Assembly (NCBI RefSeq): GCF_002005105.1
Contig: NZ_MSCV01000010.1
Location: 100,451-164,450, forward strand
Direction of reading: 5' to 3'
DNA length: 64,000 nucleotides
DNA from: Methylocaldum sp. 14B
GTDB taxonomy: Bacteria; Pseudomonadota; Gammaproteobacteria; Methylococcales; Methylococcaceae
Below, piece after piece: positions 19,280-28,070 of the stretch. The number at the start of each line of letters is the position of its first letter. Within the stretch, counting starts at the first letter, position 1. Under the pieces are notes generated by a model that saw only the letters and a program-made list of their open reading frames with translations, did no database searches and had not been told where the DNA came from. A program made the position numbers and the translations under genes.

Positions 19280-19796
19280 GCCTCCTGCAACCGTCCGGGA
19301 GCGTGCGATGTTCCTGCTCAAGGCGGTTCCGGTTCTGGCGGTCGTTCTCGGCGTGGGCGCCTATCTGGGCGACCGATTTCATGTCGGCATCGACGACCAG
19401 AAGGAGCTGTGCCTGCCGGGCGACCATCGTTGGTTCGTCATCGACCGTCACGAGCAAAGCATTTGGCGTGGGGATCTGGTGGCATTTACGGCCGACGCGC
19501 GGATGAGCCCTTGGTTCCCGGTTGGACGGGTGATCGTGAAGATCGCGACCGGCGTCACCGGCGACCGGGTTGAGGTCGACGAGCACCGTACGGCGATCAA
19601 CGGCAAAACCGTTTCCGAGGGGCTGGCGCTCAGCGAAAAGCTCGGCAAGACCCCGGTCGATTTCACCCGGCAAGAGAACGTTCCGGGCGGCGCACTGTGG
19701 GTGACCGGCACGCATCCGAACAGCTTCGACTCGCGCTACTGGGGCTTCGTTTACGAACGGCAGATCATCGGGAGGGCGTATGCGCTGCCGTTCTGA
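19254..19796 (+). CDS. trhF: TrhF-type S26 family signal-peptidase-like protein
   Basis: A 180-residue protein with an N-terminal transmembrane helix (AVPVLAVVLGVGAYLGDRFH). S26-peptidase blocks follow: WRGDLVAF, VGRVIVKIATGVTGDRVEVD with the candidate catalytic Lys, and LWVTGTHPNSFDSRYWG near the end. Where classical S26 enzymes have the Ser nucleophile, it has ELCLPGDHRWFVID, a Cys-Leu-Pro. In SXT-like elements this gene lies between traC and traW. It may process the pilin leader. It overlaps the genes on both sides (26 and 17 bp). Confidence 0.75.
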   Translation: MSMSARKDKPPATVRERAMFLLKAVPVLAVVLGVGAYLGDRFHVGIDDQKELCLPGDHRWFVIDRHEQSIWRGDLVAFTADARMSPWFPVGRVIVKIATGVTGDRVEVDEHRTAINGKTVSEGLALSEKLGKTPVDFTRQENVPGGALWVTGTHPNSFDSRYWGFVYERQIIGRAYALPF

Positions 19797-21051
19797 CCGT
19801 TCCCTTCGGCTCCTGGCCGTGGTCCTGTTGAGTCTTGGCCGGGGTATCCCCGTCCAGGCGGAAGAAGACTGGCTGGCGCGGTCCCGAGCGATTCTGAACG
19901 CGGTGGAGCATCAGGCCCGCCCCGTATGGCTGGACGGGAATCCTGCGACCACCGACGCCCGCCGGCAAGCCATGGAGACGCTGCAAGCCGCGCCAAAGCT
20001 TCAGCCCACCGAGAGGACGCCCAACGGCCAGGCAGACGCCGGCCGGAAAATCTTCGTCATCTATGCCTCCACCTCGCTGGGCGAAGCGGGGTTGCTGGAC
20101 ATTCTGGAGGAAGCGGCCGGACGGGACGATGTGCTGGTCGTGTTCCGGGGCATGAAGCCGGGCCAGAAAGTGCAGGCTTTCATCCGTGAACTGCATGTTC
20201 TGGCCAAACGTTTCGAGGAATACAAGCAGCCCCACATCGTCATCGACCCGAATCGCTTTCGCGCCGCCGGCGTGACGGTGGCGCCGACCCTGACCCTGGA
20301 GGAAAACGGCCGGGTGCTGGCCAAGGTCCAAGGCGTGATCGGCACGGCCTGGTTGCAGTCCAGAATGGAAGGGGCGTCCCGGCGCTCCCGGGACGCCCGT
20401 TTGCGATTGGAAGGGTCATCCTGGCGCTCCCGGGACGACCGTTTGCGATTGAACAATCCAAAAAACGGCAGGGCGAAAACACGCGATCTCGGGACCCACG
20501 GCCCCACCCGCGAAATCGTCGAAGTGGATCTCATCGAGGAGATGCAGCGCCGGGTGGCACAAATCGACTGGGCCGCCAGGAAGCGCGAAGCCCTTGCGCG
20601 CTTCTGGGAGCGCACGACCTTCCACGAACTCCCCGAGGCCACCGAAGACCGACTACGCCAGATCGACCTGACCGTGACGGCACCACGGGACGTTACCGCA
20701 CCCGACGGCACGTTGATCGTTCGCGCCGGACAGCGCGTCAACCCCTTGGACCAGCTGCCGTTCACCCAGCGTCTGGTCATCTTCGACGCCACCCGCCCGG
20801 CCCAGGTCGAACTGGCCAAGCGCTTGAGTACCGAAGCCGGCCACGGCCGCGTCACTTACATCGCCACGCGCCTGGACAGGGCCGCCGGCTGGGAGAGCCT
20901 CGAAAAAATCGAAACGAACCTCGGCGCACCGGTGTACCTGTTGACCCCGGATCTCAGGGATCGCTTTCGGCTCGAACGTGTACCGGCGCTCGTGGAAGCG
21001 AAGAACCAGCGGTTCGTGATCCGCGAGTTCAAAGTGGGAGGAGGGTCGTGA
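19780..21051 (+). CDS. traW: TrbC-TraW fusion protein
   Basis: A 423-residue exported protein (signal peptide ending PVQAEED near residue 30). The first part (about 85-195) resembles F-type TrbC, with KIFVIYASTSLGEAGLLDIL, GRDDVLVVFRGMKPGQ and PHIVIDPNRFRAAGVTVAPT. From about 245 it is TraW-like, with EIVEVDLIEEMQRRVAQIDW, FHELPEATEDR, QRLVIFDATRPAQV and TYIATRLDRAAGWE. Fused TrbC-TraW proteins occur in SXT/IncA-C systems and act in pilus assembly. The linker at residues 196-224 is encoded by a tandem 42-bp REP-like repeat. It overlaps trhF and traU. Confidence 0.85.
   Translation: MRCRSDRSLRLLAVVLLSLGRGIPVQAEEDWLARSRAILNAVEHQARPVWLDGNPATTDARRQAMETLQAAPKLQPTERTPNGQADAGRKIFVIYASTSLGEAGLLDILEEAAGRDDVLVVFRGMKPGQKVQAFIRELHVLAKRFEEYKQPHIVIDPNRFRAAGVTVAPTLTLEENGRVLAKVQGVIGTAWLQSRMEGASRRSRDARLRLEGSSWRSRDDRLRLNNPKNGRAKTRDLGTHGPTREIVEVDLIEEMQRRVAQIDWAARKREALARFWERTTFHELPEATEDRLRQIDLTVTAPRDVTAPDGTLIVRAGQRVNPLDQLPFTQRLVIFDATRPAQVELAKRLSTEAGHGRVTYIATRLDRAAGWESLEKIETNLGAPVYLLTPDLRDRFRLERVPALVEAKNQRFVIREFKVGGGS
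20366..20449 (+). repeat. Tandem 42-bp REP-like palindromic repeat inside traW
   Basis: Two adjacent 42-bp copies (20366-20407 and 20408-20449) differ at four bases. Copy 1 folds as GGGCGTCCCGG against CCGGGACGCCC; copy 2 keeps most of the same stem. Being 42 bp each, they keep the frame and encode two Arg-rich repeats of 14 residues (ASRRSRDARLRLEG and SSWRSRDDRLRLNN). They lie exactly in the linker between the TrbC and TraW parts. Confidence 0.7.
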
Positions 21052-22079
21052 GGAAAGCAAGCCCGTGGGCCGCCCTATTGGCGTCTCTGCTGATTCTAGC
21101 GGCCGGAACTGTCGAGGCGGACACCAAGAAGCTCGACCCGCTCTGCCCGGATGCGGAAGTCTGGTCCGGCAAGCTCATTACCGACATCTGCTGGGGCTGC
21201 CTCTTTCCGATCCGCATCGCCGGCGGGAAGATGGGCTCCGGCAGCGTTCCCTCCGGCGCCACCGACAAGGTGTTTTGTTCGTGCGATACCGCCGGCGGCA
21301 TTCCCGAGATCGGCATGACCCTGGGAATGTGGTCGCCCGCCCGCATGATCGAGCTGGTCACCACACCCTGGTGTTCGCCCGCCTTGGGCGGCATGAAAAT
21401 GGGATCGTCCCTCTTGCGCCTGCGCGGTACGGTCGGCCAGGCCGAGTACGACAACGGCGAGATCGCCTTCTTCAATTACCACTATTTCGCCTATCCGCTC
21501 TACATCATGCTCGACCTGTTCTGGGAGGACCGTTGCAATTCGGACGGCTTCAAGGACTTCGATTTGATGTACCTGTCCGAGCTGGACCCCACCTGGAACA
21601 ACGACGAGCTGGCCTTCTTCACCAATCCCGAAGTCGCCCTGTTCGCCAATCCCGTCGCCATCGCCGCCTGCCTGGCCGACGCCGCCGCGGCGACCGCCGG
21701 CACTCCGATCGACGCCATGTTCTGGTGCGCCGGCACCTGGGGCTCGATGTACCCGTTCGCCGGGATGGCCAACCCGACCGAGGGGGTGGATCCCCGCTTG
21801 ACCAGTCTGTTCGCGGCACGCGCCACCGCGGCCCTGCACCGTCGCGGTCTGGCCCACAAGACCGTCGGGAACGACGCCCTGTGCGGCGGCAACATCGATC
21901 CCTTCATCCCCAAGTCGCAATACGCCATGACCATGTTCTATCCGGTGGCGGACACCGACCGCAAACACGCCATCGGCGAGAGCACCTTCCGCTGGGGCAT
22001 GGCCCACACCTATCCGGGCCCCGGCGAAAGCCACGTCTATCTCCTGTGGCGGTGGGCGGACTGCTGCGCGGGGTTCTGA
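21048..22079 (+). CDS. traU: TraU, mating pair formation protein
   Basis: A 343-residue exported protein (signal peptide AALLASLLILAAGTVEA) starting at a GTG overlapping the traW stop. TraU marks are the Cys-rich LITDICWGCLFPIRIAGGKM and VFCSCDTAGGIPEIG, then NYHYFAYPLYIMLDLFWEDR, and the Cys-containing end HVYLLWRWADCCAGF. TraU is a periplasmic protein needed for DNA transfer and depends on DsbC-type disulfide formation, which fits the dsbC gene in the same operon. Two bases separate it from traN. Confidence 0.9.
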   Translation: MRKASPWAALLASLLILAAGTVEADTKKLDPLCPDAEVWSGKLITDICWGCLFPIRIAGGKMGSGSVPSGATDKVFCSCDTAGGIPEIGMTLGMWSPARMIELVTTPWCSPALGGMKMGSSLLRLRGTVGQAEYDNGEIAFFNYHYFAYPLYIMLDLFWEDRCNSDGFKDFDLMYLSELDPTWNNDELAFFTNPEVALFANPVAIAACLADAAAATAGTPIDAMFWCAGTWGSMYPFAGMANPTEGVDPRLTSLFAARATAALHRRGLAHKTVGNDALCGGNIDPFIPKSQYAMTMFYPVADTDRKHAIGESTFRWGMAHTYPGPGESHVYLLWRWADCCAGF

Positions 22080-22081
22080 GG

Positions 22082-24808
22082 ATGGGCACGGCCTCCTTGT
22101 TCTCAGAACATCCGGGGACGAACCGGGCGATTTGCTTGAGTCTCGCTCTGGTCCTGTTCTGGACGCCGGTCAGCCGCGCCGTCGCCGACGCCATGCAGGA
22201 CAGCGCCAAGCTCGGACAGGCTGCGGCCAGGAAAAGCATCCAGGACTTTCCCTTGCCGGCGGTGAGCGAGGATGGGCAGACCCTGACCCTGTTCCCGGGC
22301 ACCGGCCAGGATCTCGACATCCCGGCTCAGGCGTTGTTTCCCGATTCCGGCAATGGCCAGGCCTCGACTTTCACCAACCTGTATGGCGATAACGCCAACG
22401 CGGTTTCTGCCGGCTTGGGGGCTCAGACCGCGCTCAAGACCGAGGCCAGCCCGACAGGGGAGGCCTACCGGACCCTGGTCAAGGCCGCGAACCGCTCCCA
22501 CCCCGATCTGACCAACGATCCCGTCTGGGGATCGACCGACTACGTCATGGCCAATCATGACTTGTTCGCGAAAGACTTTGCCGACTGCACGTCCACCACG
22601 GTGTTCAAGGACACGAATTTCCCGGCGAGGCTCCCGGATTACAAGACCTGCGTGCGGGGGCCCAATCCGCCGCCGAACTGCACCGCCAACCGCCAGTACA
22701 CCGTCTCGCGGGAGACTGCGGAGGTCAAGCTCGGCACGGCGGGCAAGCACGATGTGTCGTTCACCTTCGATCTCAGGAACGGAACGGGGTCCTGGTGGAG
22801 CGACATCGGCGCGGGCGGCCAGGTGGTCGTGCCCAAGTTGGACTACGCCAGGATCTGCGACGGCTCGGGCGCTTACAAGATCCGCCACATCAAGACGGTC
22901 GGCTGGACCGACTCCGGTCTTTGGGGTTCGGATGGCGGCTATCAGGTGGATGATTCGGTTTCGCAGGGCCTCTCGCAAATGCCATCCTGCGCCAACGGCC
23001 TGGTCGGCCAATTCTGGCAGCACGACGTGGGCGATGGCGATTGGGTCATGGCCGCGAAGCTCTATTTCAGCGCCGAGAAGATCGATGCCATCGACTGGCT
23101 GTGGTCGAATGCCCGATGTCCGGACCTGATGAACGCCATCCAGGACGACCTGTGTCCGAGCGCCAGCGTGACCTGCAGCGCGGACCCCGGCGTGTACAAC
23201 GAGACACAGAAATGCTTCGAATATAACGGGGTGCAGATCTGCGAGTCGGATCTGCCCGACCCGCTTTTCCCGAACCTCAGCAAGACCTGCGGCGCCGTGA
23301 CGCTGGCCACCGATTGCGACTTCAGCGGGACCGGGAGCACGAATTGCTGGACGGACATCAACGGCGCGACGGTTTGTCCCGGCGATTTTGCCGGACAGGG
23401 CCAGACCGAAACGTGCAAGACGCTCGAACAGCAGGGCTGCGCGTTCATCCGCTCGGATTGCGTAGACGGAACGACCGGCGACGCCACGGGCACCTGTTGG
23501 CTTTACAAGGACGTCTACGACTGCGGCACGACCGCGACGATTCCGACCACGGAAGGCTCCACGAAACAGGAATGTGCGGGCCCCGTCCGCTGCCTGGGCG
23601 AGGAGTGCATCGCCATCGATCGCCAGCAGAGCAAGGATTTCACCCGCGCGGTCGCGGCGCTCAACGCCGCTCAGCAGATGGCCATGGACACCGGCTGCGA
23701 GACGGTGACCAACACTCAGCAAGGTCAGGGTTTCGAGTTCACGACTTGCAGCGTCTTCAAGGGCGAAGGCGGTACCTGCAAAACCGTGGGCGCCCTGGTG
23801 ACCTCGGTGGATTGCTGCAACGCACCGACCAGCATCGGCCTGGGAGAATACATCGACCTCATCACCAACATCAGTCAGATGAATAACGCCGTCATGCGAT
23901 TGGATGCCACCAATGCGGTTCGCAGCGGCTGGGAAGTGCTCAGCGGGCCGGTGACCGACGCCTGGGGCAGCGTGACCGAACTCTATGCCGGTGCGGTGGA
24001 CTCCACCATCGGCCAGTTTTCCGAAACGGCGGCGGATTTCCTCAAGAGTTCCTTGATCGACGAGTTTTCCGCGATGGCCATGGAAAAAGTCGCCACCTGG
24101 GTCGGCGAAACCTTTGGCGGTGCCGCCGGGAATCTGATCTTCAGCTCCGGCGGAGCCGTGGCCTTCTCGGAGTCCGGGGCACTGAATCCCGGCGTCACGG
24201 GATCCACCCTGCAGGTGGGCGGCGGCGCGGCGATGATCGGTTCGATGCTGAATGTGATCATGATCGCCTATGCCGTTTACCAGATCCTGGTGATGATCGT
24301 GCAATTGATCTGGCAATGCGAGCAGAAGGAATACGAATTGGCGGCGAAGAAGAGTCTGAAAGCCTGCACCTATCTGGGTTCCTATTGCGCCACCAAGGTG
24401 CTTGGCATGTGCGTGGAAGAACGGGAAAGCTATTGCTGCTTCTCGTCCCCTCTGGCTCGCATTCTTCAGGAGCAAGTCCGCCCTCAGCTCGGGTTATCCT
24501 TCGGCGACAAGAAAAGCCCGGATTGCAGCGGCATTCCCATCGAGAAACTGGCCGACATCGACTGGAGCCGGGTCAATCTGGATGAATGGATCGCCATCCT
24601 CCAGTCCACTAACCACTTGCCTACAGCCGCGAATGCCGCCCAGAAGCTCAATCTGGACAAGCTGACCGGCCAAGGATCCAGATTCAATGTGGACGGCACT
24701 CGGCTGAACACCTTGGATCGTAACGTCGAACGCATGAACGGGCTGGACATCCCCGCTATTCGCGATCAAGCGGAAGGGGAAGGCTGGGGTATGGGGCCAA
24801 AGAACTAG
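22082..24808 (+). CDS. traN: TraN, Cys-rich mating pair stabilisation protein
   Basis: A 908-residue outer-membrane protein with a signal peptide (AICLSLALVLFWTPVSRAVA). The middle 350 residues are very rich in Cys (for example CPDLMNAIQDDLCPSASVTC and CKTLEQQGCAFIRSDCVDG). A C-terminal part has a hydrophobic stretch (MLNVIMIAYAVYQILVMIVQ) and the Cys-rich CTYLGSYCATKVLGMCVEE. TraN contacts the recipient outer membrane and decides mating pair stability. The start at 22082 follows traU by 2 bp; the longer open frame upstream is a shadow of traU. It ends the tra operon in this window. Confidence 0.9.
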   Translation: MGTASLFSEHPGTNRAICLSLALVLFWTPVSRAVADAMQDSAKLGQAAARKSIQDFPLPAVSEDGQTLTLFPGTGQDLDIPAQALFPDSGNGQASTFTNLYGDNANAVSAGLGAQTALKTEASPTGEAYRTLVKAANRSHPDLTNDPVWGSTDYVMANHDLFAKDFADCTSTTVFKDTNFPARLPDYKTCVRGPNPPPNCTANRQYTVSRETAEVKLGTAGKHDVSFTFDLRNGTGSWWSDIGAGGQVVVPKLDYARICDGSGAYKIRHIKTVGWTDSGLWGSDGGYQVDDSVSQGLSQMPSCANGLVGQFWQHDVGDGDWVMAAKLYFSAEKIDAIDWLWSNARCPDLMNAIQDDLCPSASVTCSADPGVYNETQKCFEYNGVQICESDLPDPLFPNLSKTCGAVTLATDCDFSGTGSTNCWTDINGATVCPGDFAGQGQTETCKTLEQQGCAFIRSDCVDGTTGDATGTCWLYKDVYDCGTTATIPTTEGSTKQECAGPVRCLGEECIAIDRQQSKDFTRAVAALNAAQQMAMDTGCETVTNTQQGQGFEFTTCSVFKGEGGTCKTVGALVTSVDCCNAPTSIGLGEYIDLITNISQMNNAVMRLDATNAVRSGWEVLSGPVTDAWGSVTELYAGAVDSTIGQFSETAADFLKSSLIDEFSAMAMEKVATWVGETFGGAAGNLIFSSGGAVAFSESGALNPGVTGSTLQVGGGAAMIGSMLNVIMIAYAVYQILVMIVQLIWQCEQKEYELAAKKSLKACTYLGSYCATKVLGMCVEERESYCCFSSPLARILQEQVRPQLGLSFGDKKSPDCSGIPIEKLADIDWSRVNLDEWIAILQSTNHLPTAANAAQKLNLDKLTGQGSRFNVDGTRLNTLDRNVERMNGLDIPAIRDQAEGEGWGMGPKN

Positions 24809-24915
24809 CGTGAATCGAGCGCCTTGCCAAAACAGGATTCCGTGCGAGCATTGAATGGGGCGACAGACAAAAGTGGTCGAGGCCCGGCGGAATCGTTAGA
24901 ACAAAGAGGATTTTC

Positions 24916-25893
24916 ATGCGTAAGAGAATGGTGCCGATCGCAGTTCTGGCAATCAATCTGGTGGGTTGTGCATCGGTGAGCTCATCGATCGGCAAGGCTC
25001 TACACGGATATCGGGACCTGGACATCCCTGAGGCTCAGCGGCGGGAGCTATCGCGACAGGATGCCAGAAACGTGTCCTGGCTCATCCGGGAAATCATTCC
25101 GGCCAAAGTCCGCGTGGACATGGAGAAGGCCACGGGCGGCCGTGTCGATCAGGCCGAATCCGCCACACACGGTGCCGCACTGGCGGCGGGCACGATTGCG
25201 GCGGCCGCGACAGGGGCACCGCTTTCCACAACAGGAGGAACCGCCTTCGGCGCCGCGGGTCTAGGCATATCTGTTTTGGGGGCATCGAGTACCGGGAACT
25301 GGTATCACCAGTTGGGACGCCTATACCTGGGTGACGAGACCAGTTCGGCCTTTGACGCCAGGCTGCTGGCCAGGAAAGACATGTTGGTGCGATTCCAGAA
25401 AGGGCTTCTGGAAGCCGGCTTGAGCGCCGAGTGTCGGACGAACTGCCAGGGACCCGATGGTGAGTTGCCCTGGCGGGTCTATGAGTTGTCAGGGGCCCCG
25501 GAGCCCTTGTGGGCGATTATCCGATTCGGTGACATGGAAAGCGCGCCAATCGACCCGTTACGGGACCAAATACTCGGCTTCAAACCGCGATGGCAAAGCG
25601 CGGAAATCGGCCGCAACGCGGGCGTCAGCGCGCACGCCATCGTGATTACCCGAGAAGAGCCCAAGGGCGATGTTTTCAGTTACAGGGACCGCGCAGCTTA
25701 CGCCTTTGACAACCCAAAGGCGCAGAAGCTTCTGAGGGCCATGAGCCAGGACGGGCACTGGGTGTTTGCATTGAGGGATGGCCCGGCGCAACACCTCGTC
25801 GCCTGGTCTGGAAGGCTTTTCAAGCATGCCTACAGCAAGCCTTTGTTGTTTGGCGACAAAGCCAACCTGATCGACTACGAAATCCTGGAGTAA
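24916..25893 (+). CDS. Lipoprotein of unknown function
   Basis: A 325-residue protein starting MRKRMVPIAVLAINLVGCAS, with a lipobox whose Cys is residue 18. A glycine/alanine-rich hydrophobic region (ALAAGTIAAAATGAPLSTTG, about residues 92-130) could insert into or span a membrane. The rest is mixed, with Cys pair CRTNC and GQ-like turns. I do not recognise a family. It is separated from traN by 107 bp, at the traN-distal position where SXT-like elements carry variable genes; entry exclusion is one guess without direct evidence. Confidence 0.55.
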   Translation: MRKRMVPIAVLAINLVGCASVSSSIGKALHGYRDLDIPEAQRRELSRQDARNVSWLIREIIPAKVRVDMEKATGGRVDQAESATHGAALAAGTIAAAATGAPLSTTGGTAFGAAGLGISVLGASSTGNWYHQLGRLYLGDETSSAFDARLLARKDMLVRFQKGLLEAGLSAECRTNCQGPDGELPWRVYELSGAPEPLWAIIRFGDMESAPIDPLRDQILGFKPRWQSAEIGRNAGVSAHAIVITREEPKGDVFSYRDRAAYAFDNPKAQKLLRAMSQDGHWVFALRDGPAQHLVAWSGRLFKHAYSKPLLFGDKANLIDYEILE

Positions 25894-26056
25894 TCCTTGT
25901 CCACGCATCGGCAATGGAGAGAACCACTAGGGCGAAGATCAGTCCCAGGGCCGCCCATTCGGCGATATCGGCCGACTCATCCTCCTCGTCGTCGGTTCCC
26001 AGGATCATGTCAACCAGGAAGAAGCTATTTTTCTCCTTCGCACAGCACTGCATGAC
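25820..26056 (-). CDS. Possible small membrane protein
   Basis: A 78-residue frame from ATG at 26056 with an AGG-type ribosome site. It has an acidic patch (GTDDEEDESADIAEW) followed by one transmembrane helix (AALGLIFALVVLSIADAW). Its last 74 bp overlap the lipoprotein gene on the other strand, so the true end may differ. No family recognised; it may be a chance frame. Confidence 0.3.
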   Translation of the reverse strand, partial: VMQCCAKEKNSFFLVDMILGTDDEEDESADIAEWAALGLIFALVVLSIADAWTRITPGFRSRSGWLCRQTTKACCRHA

Positions 26057-26158
26057 GGGTTCGCCTGAAATCGACCAGTGAGGCCGTTTCCAGGCGTTAG
26101 ACGGCGTCATCTGAGCAGACTCCCTACAGTCCGCGCCTACCCAGCTCTCGGACCGACG

Positions 26159-26701
26159 TCAGGAACGCCGCACGAACTTCTGGCGAGGCGTCTTTGGCAC
26201 AATAGAGCGCTTTACGACGTACAGGGCAAAACCCGCAGTGGCGCAGCACTGCACGAGAGATCCATCGCCAGAACAGATCGCCGCGAAAGAGCCAACCGGC
26301 GCATTCTGCGTGTACAGGACCCGGGCCGATCGACCGGTAGACCGGTAAGCAGCGGCTCTACGTAAGGGAACCGCGCGTGGTATCGCATTGCAAACTCGGG
26401 AAGAAACATCCGATCGACGTAGCCCTTGAGCAGCGCCGGCGCGCTCCACCACCAATTTGGCGAGACCACGACAAGATGTTCGCACCATTGGGTGAGGTCC
26501 TGCTGCTGCGCAATGTCGGGCTCCAGAGGTTTCCGGCCGTGGAAGCCGCCGCGCAAGACGAGATCGAACTGAAGAGTTCGCAGCGCAACGCTGCAGATCT
26601 CGTGCCCCCCTTCGCGTGCACCGTCTAGGTAGGTATGCTGCAGCAACAGCATCACAGAGACTGCCTTCGTCCGGATGAGCGTTGAGAAGAAAAATGCGCA
26701 C
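26159..26701 (-). pseudogene. Flavodoxin-fold NAD(P)H dehydrogenase, frameshifted twice
   Basis: The start (GTG at 26701) gives MRIFLLNAHPDEGSLCDAV, the nucleotide-binding beginning of MdaB/KefF-like quinone reductases. A second frame carries LLLQHTYLDGAREGGHEI, DLTQWCEHLVVVSPNWWWSA and PALLKGYVDRMFLPEFAMRY, and the first frame resumes with GRSARVLYTQNAP. Two frameshifts (near 26640 and 26345) break the gene. The WWWSAP and GYVDRMFLP motifs make the family clear. It is the last member of the cassette-like run at 26-32 kb. Confidence 0.7.
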
Positions 26702-26767
26702 GCCGCCCGCCGTTGGATTGGCGCCGTCTAAACCTTAGAGGTAAGCCAGCCCTGCTTGACCCCCAAG

Positions 26768-27247
26768 TCATAGAGCTACCTTTAACTTACGGCCACCGGT
26801 AATAGAGAAACCTTCCCGCTCATAAAATGCCAACGTTTTGTCAAACTGTGGAAGCGGTGGCGTTGTGACTTCCAAGCGCTTCCATCCCCGCGATATACCG
26901 AAAGACTTGGCTTGGGATAGGAGACGGAGCCCTATGTTTTTTGAGCGGTATTCCGGTCGAACATAAAGCTCTGGTATGGTTCCAAAGGAACCTTCAGCGT
27001 AAAGAGCGTGGCTTTCGTACAACGCCACGAACCCAATCGCACTTCCACGATCGTCGCGAGCGACAAACACGAAGTATTTTTCGCGGTTGAGAAAGTCTTT
27101 GAGCCTGGCCGTAGTTTCGGCAAGGTGGAAATTGAACGCTCGAATACCAATGGCGTTCATGATTTCGCCCAGCAACTCGCCAACCATTACAGCGACTTCA
27201 TGCGAATCGTCTGCGGTTACTCTTTGGATGGTTATGTTCGCGGTCAT
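26768..27247 (-). CDS. GNAT-family N-acetyltransferase (integron cassette)
   Basis: A 159-residue protein with the GNAT layout: FVFVARDDRGSAIGFVALYE, IPELYVRPEYRSKNIGLRLL (the acetyl-CoA loop region, with RSKNIG in place of the usual R/Q-x-x-G-x-G/A) and FYEREGFSITGGRKL at the end. The substrate is unknown. The start MTANITIQRVTADD at 27247 lies 9 bp after the end of an attC site, the normal place for a cassette start; an earlier in-frame start would lie inside attC. Confidence 0.75.
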   Translation of the reverse strand: MTANITIQRVTADDSHEVAVMVGELLGEIMNAIGIRAFNFHLAETTARLKDFLNREKYFVFVARDDRGSAIGFVALYESHALYAEGSFGTIPELYVRPEYRSKNIGLRLLSQAKSFGISRGWKRLEVTTPPLPQFDKTLAFYEREGFSITGGRKLKVAL

Positions 27248-27255
27248 CTCAGGTG

Positions 27256-27351
27256 GCCTAACGGCAGCGCTCACCCGCCGCGAGCGCGAGAGTGGCTGGT
27301 CTTCGCCGAGTAGTGACGCGCGAAGCGGTTGGGTACAGCGCCTTGTTGGGC
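27256..27351 (-). other. attC recombination site of an integron cassette
   Basis: On the minus strand the site begins with GCCCAACAAGGCGCTG (27351 down) and ends with AGCGCTGCCGTTAGGC (27256). This gives a perfect R'' (GCCCAAC) and R' (GTTAGGC) with matching inner arms GGCGCT/AGCGC. The 96-bp span and flanking genes (SRPBCC before, GNAT after) are those of an attC site. Confidence 0.75.
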
Positions 27352-27379
27352 CGCGTTTCCTTCGCGTGATCAGCCACAG

Positions 27380-27814
27380 CTAGGCCTGTTCCGCTTTGGC
27401 TTTGAGAAGCCGCAAGGAGGCTTCCAGAGATTTGTCGAGGAAGGCGGGATCGAAGAGCTTCAAGAGACGGGCTAGCCAGCCGGATAAAGACTCTTCCGTA
27501 ACCACCCGAGTGGAATTGTCCTGCGATTCAAACTTCCAGATGTGAATAGCCTTCATGCCCAAGGCGACGCCCGTCCAGCCAATACCCCTTTGAGGCTCGA
27601 CTTCTTGAAGTGTCGAGGTGATCTTGAGCCCTTGTGCCTTCCAGCGGAAGAGGGTGCCTGGCGCCAATGTGCCTTCCAGGCTGATCGACGAGATATCTGG
27701 CTGCCACTCCGGCCACCGCTCGATATCCGTGTGGATGTTCCAGACTACATCAACGGGTGCGGCGACAACAATCTCCTTCCGTGCGGTCAGGGGGGCGTGT
27801 CGGTCAATGATCAT
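27380..27814 (-). CDS. SRPBCC (polyketide cyclase/START-like) protein
   Basis: A 144-residue protein with the SRPBCC pattern: TARKEIVVAAPVDVVWNIHT, the conserved IERWPEWQPDI, a LAPGTLFRWKAQG strand pair and a long C-terminal helix with SLEASLRLLKAKAEQA. The family binds hydrophobic ligands in a cavity; the ligand is unknown here. ATG at 27814 gives the standard N-terminus. A GTG at 27871, only 5 bp beyond a possible attC site, would add 19 residues and fits the usual cassette layout. Confidence 0.75.
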   Translation of the reverse strand: MIIDRHAPLTARKEIVVAAPVDVVWNIHTDIERWPEWQPDISSISLEGTLAPGTLFRWKAQGLKITSTLQEVEPQRGIGWTGVALGMKAIHIWKFESQDNSTRVVTEESLSGWLARLLKLFDPAFLDKSLEASLRLLKAKAEQA

Positions 27815-27876
27815 GAAAGTGCAATTGGCTAGAGTAGGTTTCAAAGTGGGCTGCACCGGGAACGTACTCACACTCT

Positions 27877-28070
27877 GCCGAACCGCTCAGCTGCCGGGCC
27901 GGCTGAGGGACCTTGGCCCAGGAAATTGCTCGTGCCTGCCCGGTTGGCTGCAGCGTCAGACTGTGTCAAAACCCCATTTTTGGAGCACACAGGCTTTGCA
28001 AGGTATTGATTTTATTAGACCGCATTTTCGAAAAAATCGACTTTTGACACAGTCTGGCGTTCCGTTAGGC
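27877..28070 (-). other. Probable attC site interrupted by a MITE
   Basis: The minus strand begins GCCTAACGGAACGC (R''-like GCCTAAC) at 28070 and ends GGCAGCTGAGCGGTTCGGC at 27877 (R'-like GTTCGGC, one base off consensus), with arms that roughly mirror each other. The 100-bp element at 27957-28056 sits inside; removing it and one target duplication leaves 90 bp, a normal attC size. It lies directly before the SRPBCC cassette gene. Confidence 0.45.
27957..28056. mobile_element. 100-bp MITE with 15-bp inverted repeats
   Basis: Perfect terminal inverted repeats CAGACTGTGTCAAAA and TTTTGACACAGTCTG bound a 100-bp AT-rich non-coding core. Both sides carry GCGT (27953-27956 and 28057-28060), a 4-bp target duplication. 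It encodes nothing and would need a transposase from another element; none of the insertion sequences in this window has the same ends. Confidence 0.8.

Noticed and set aside
26701..26767. attC-like sequence between the GNAT and flavodoxin genes.
   Set aside because: A GTTTAGAC-like core is present but no matching R'' or palindrome could be found.
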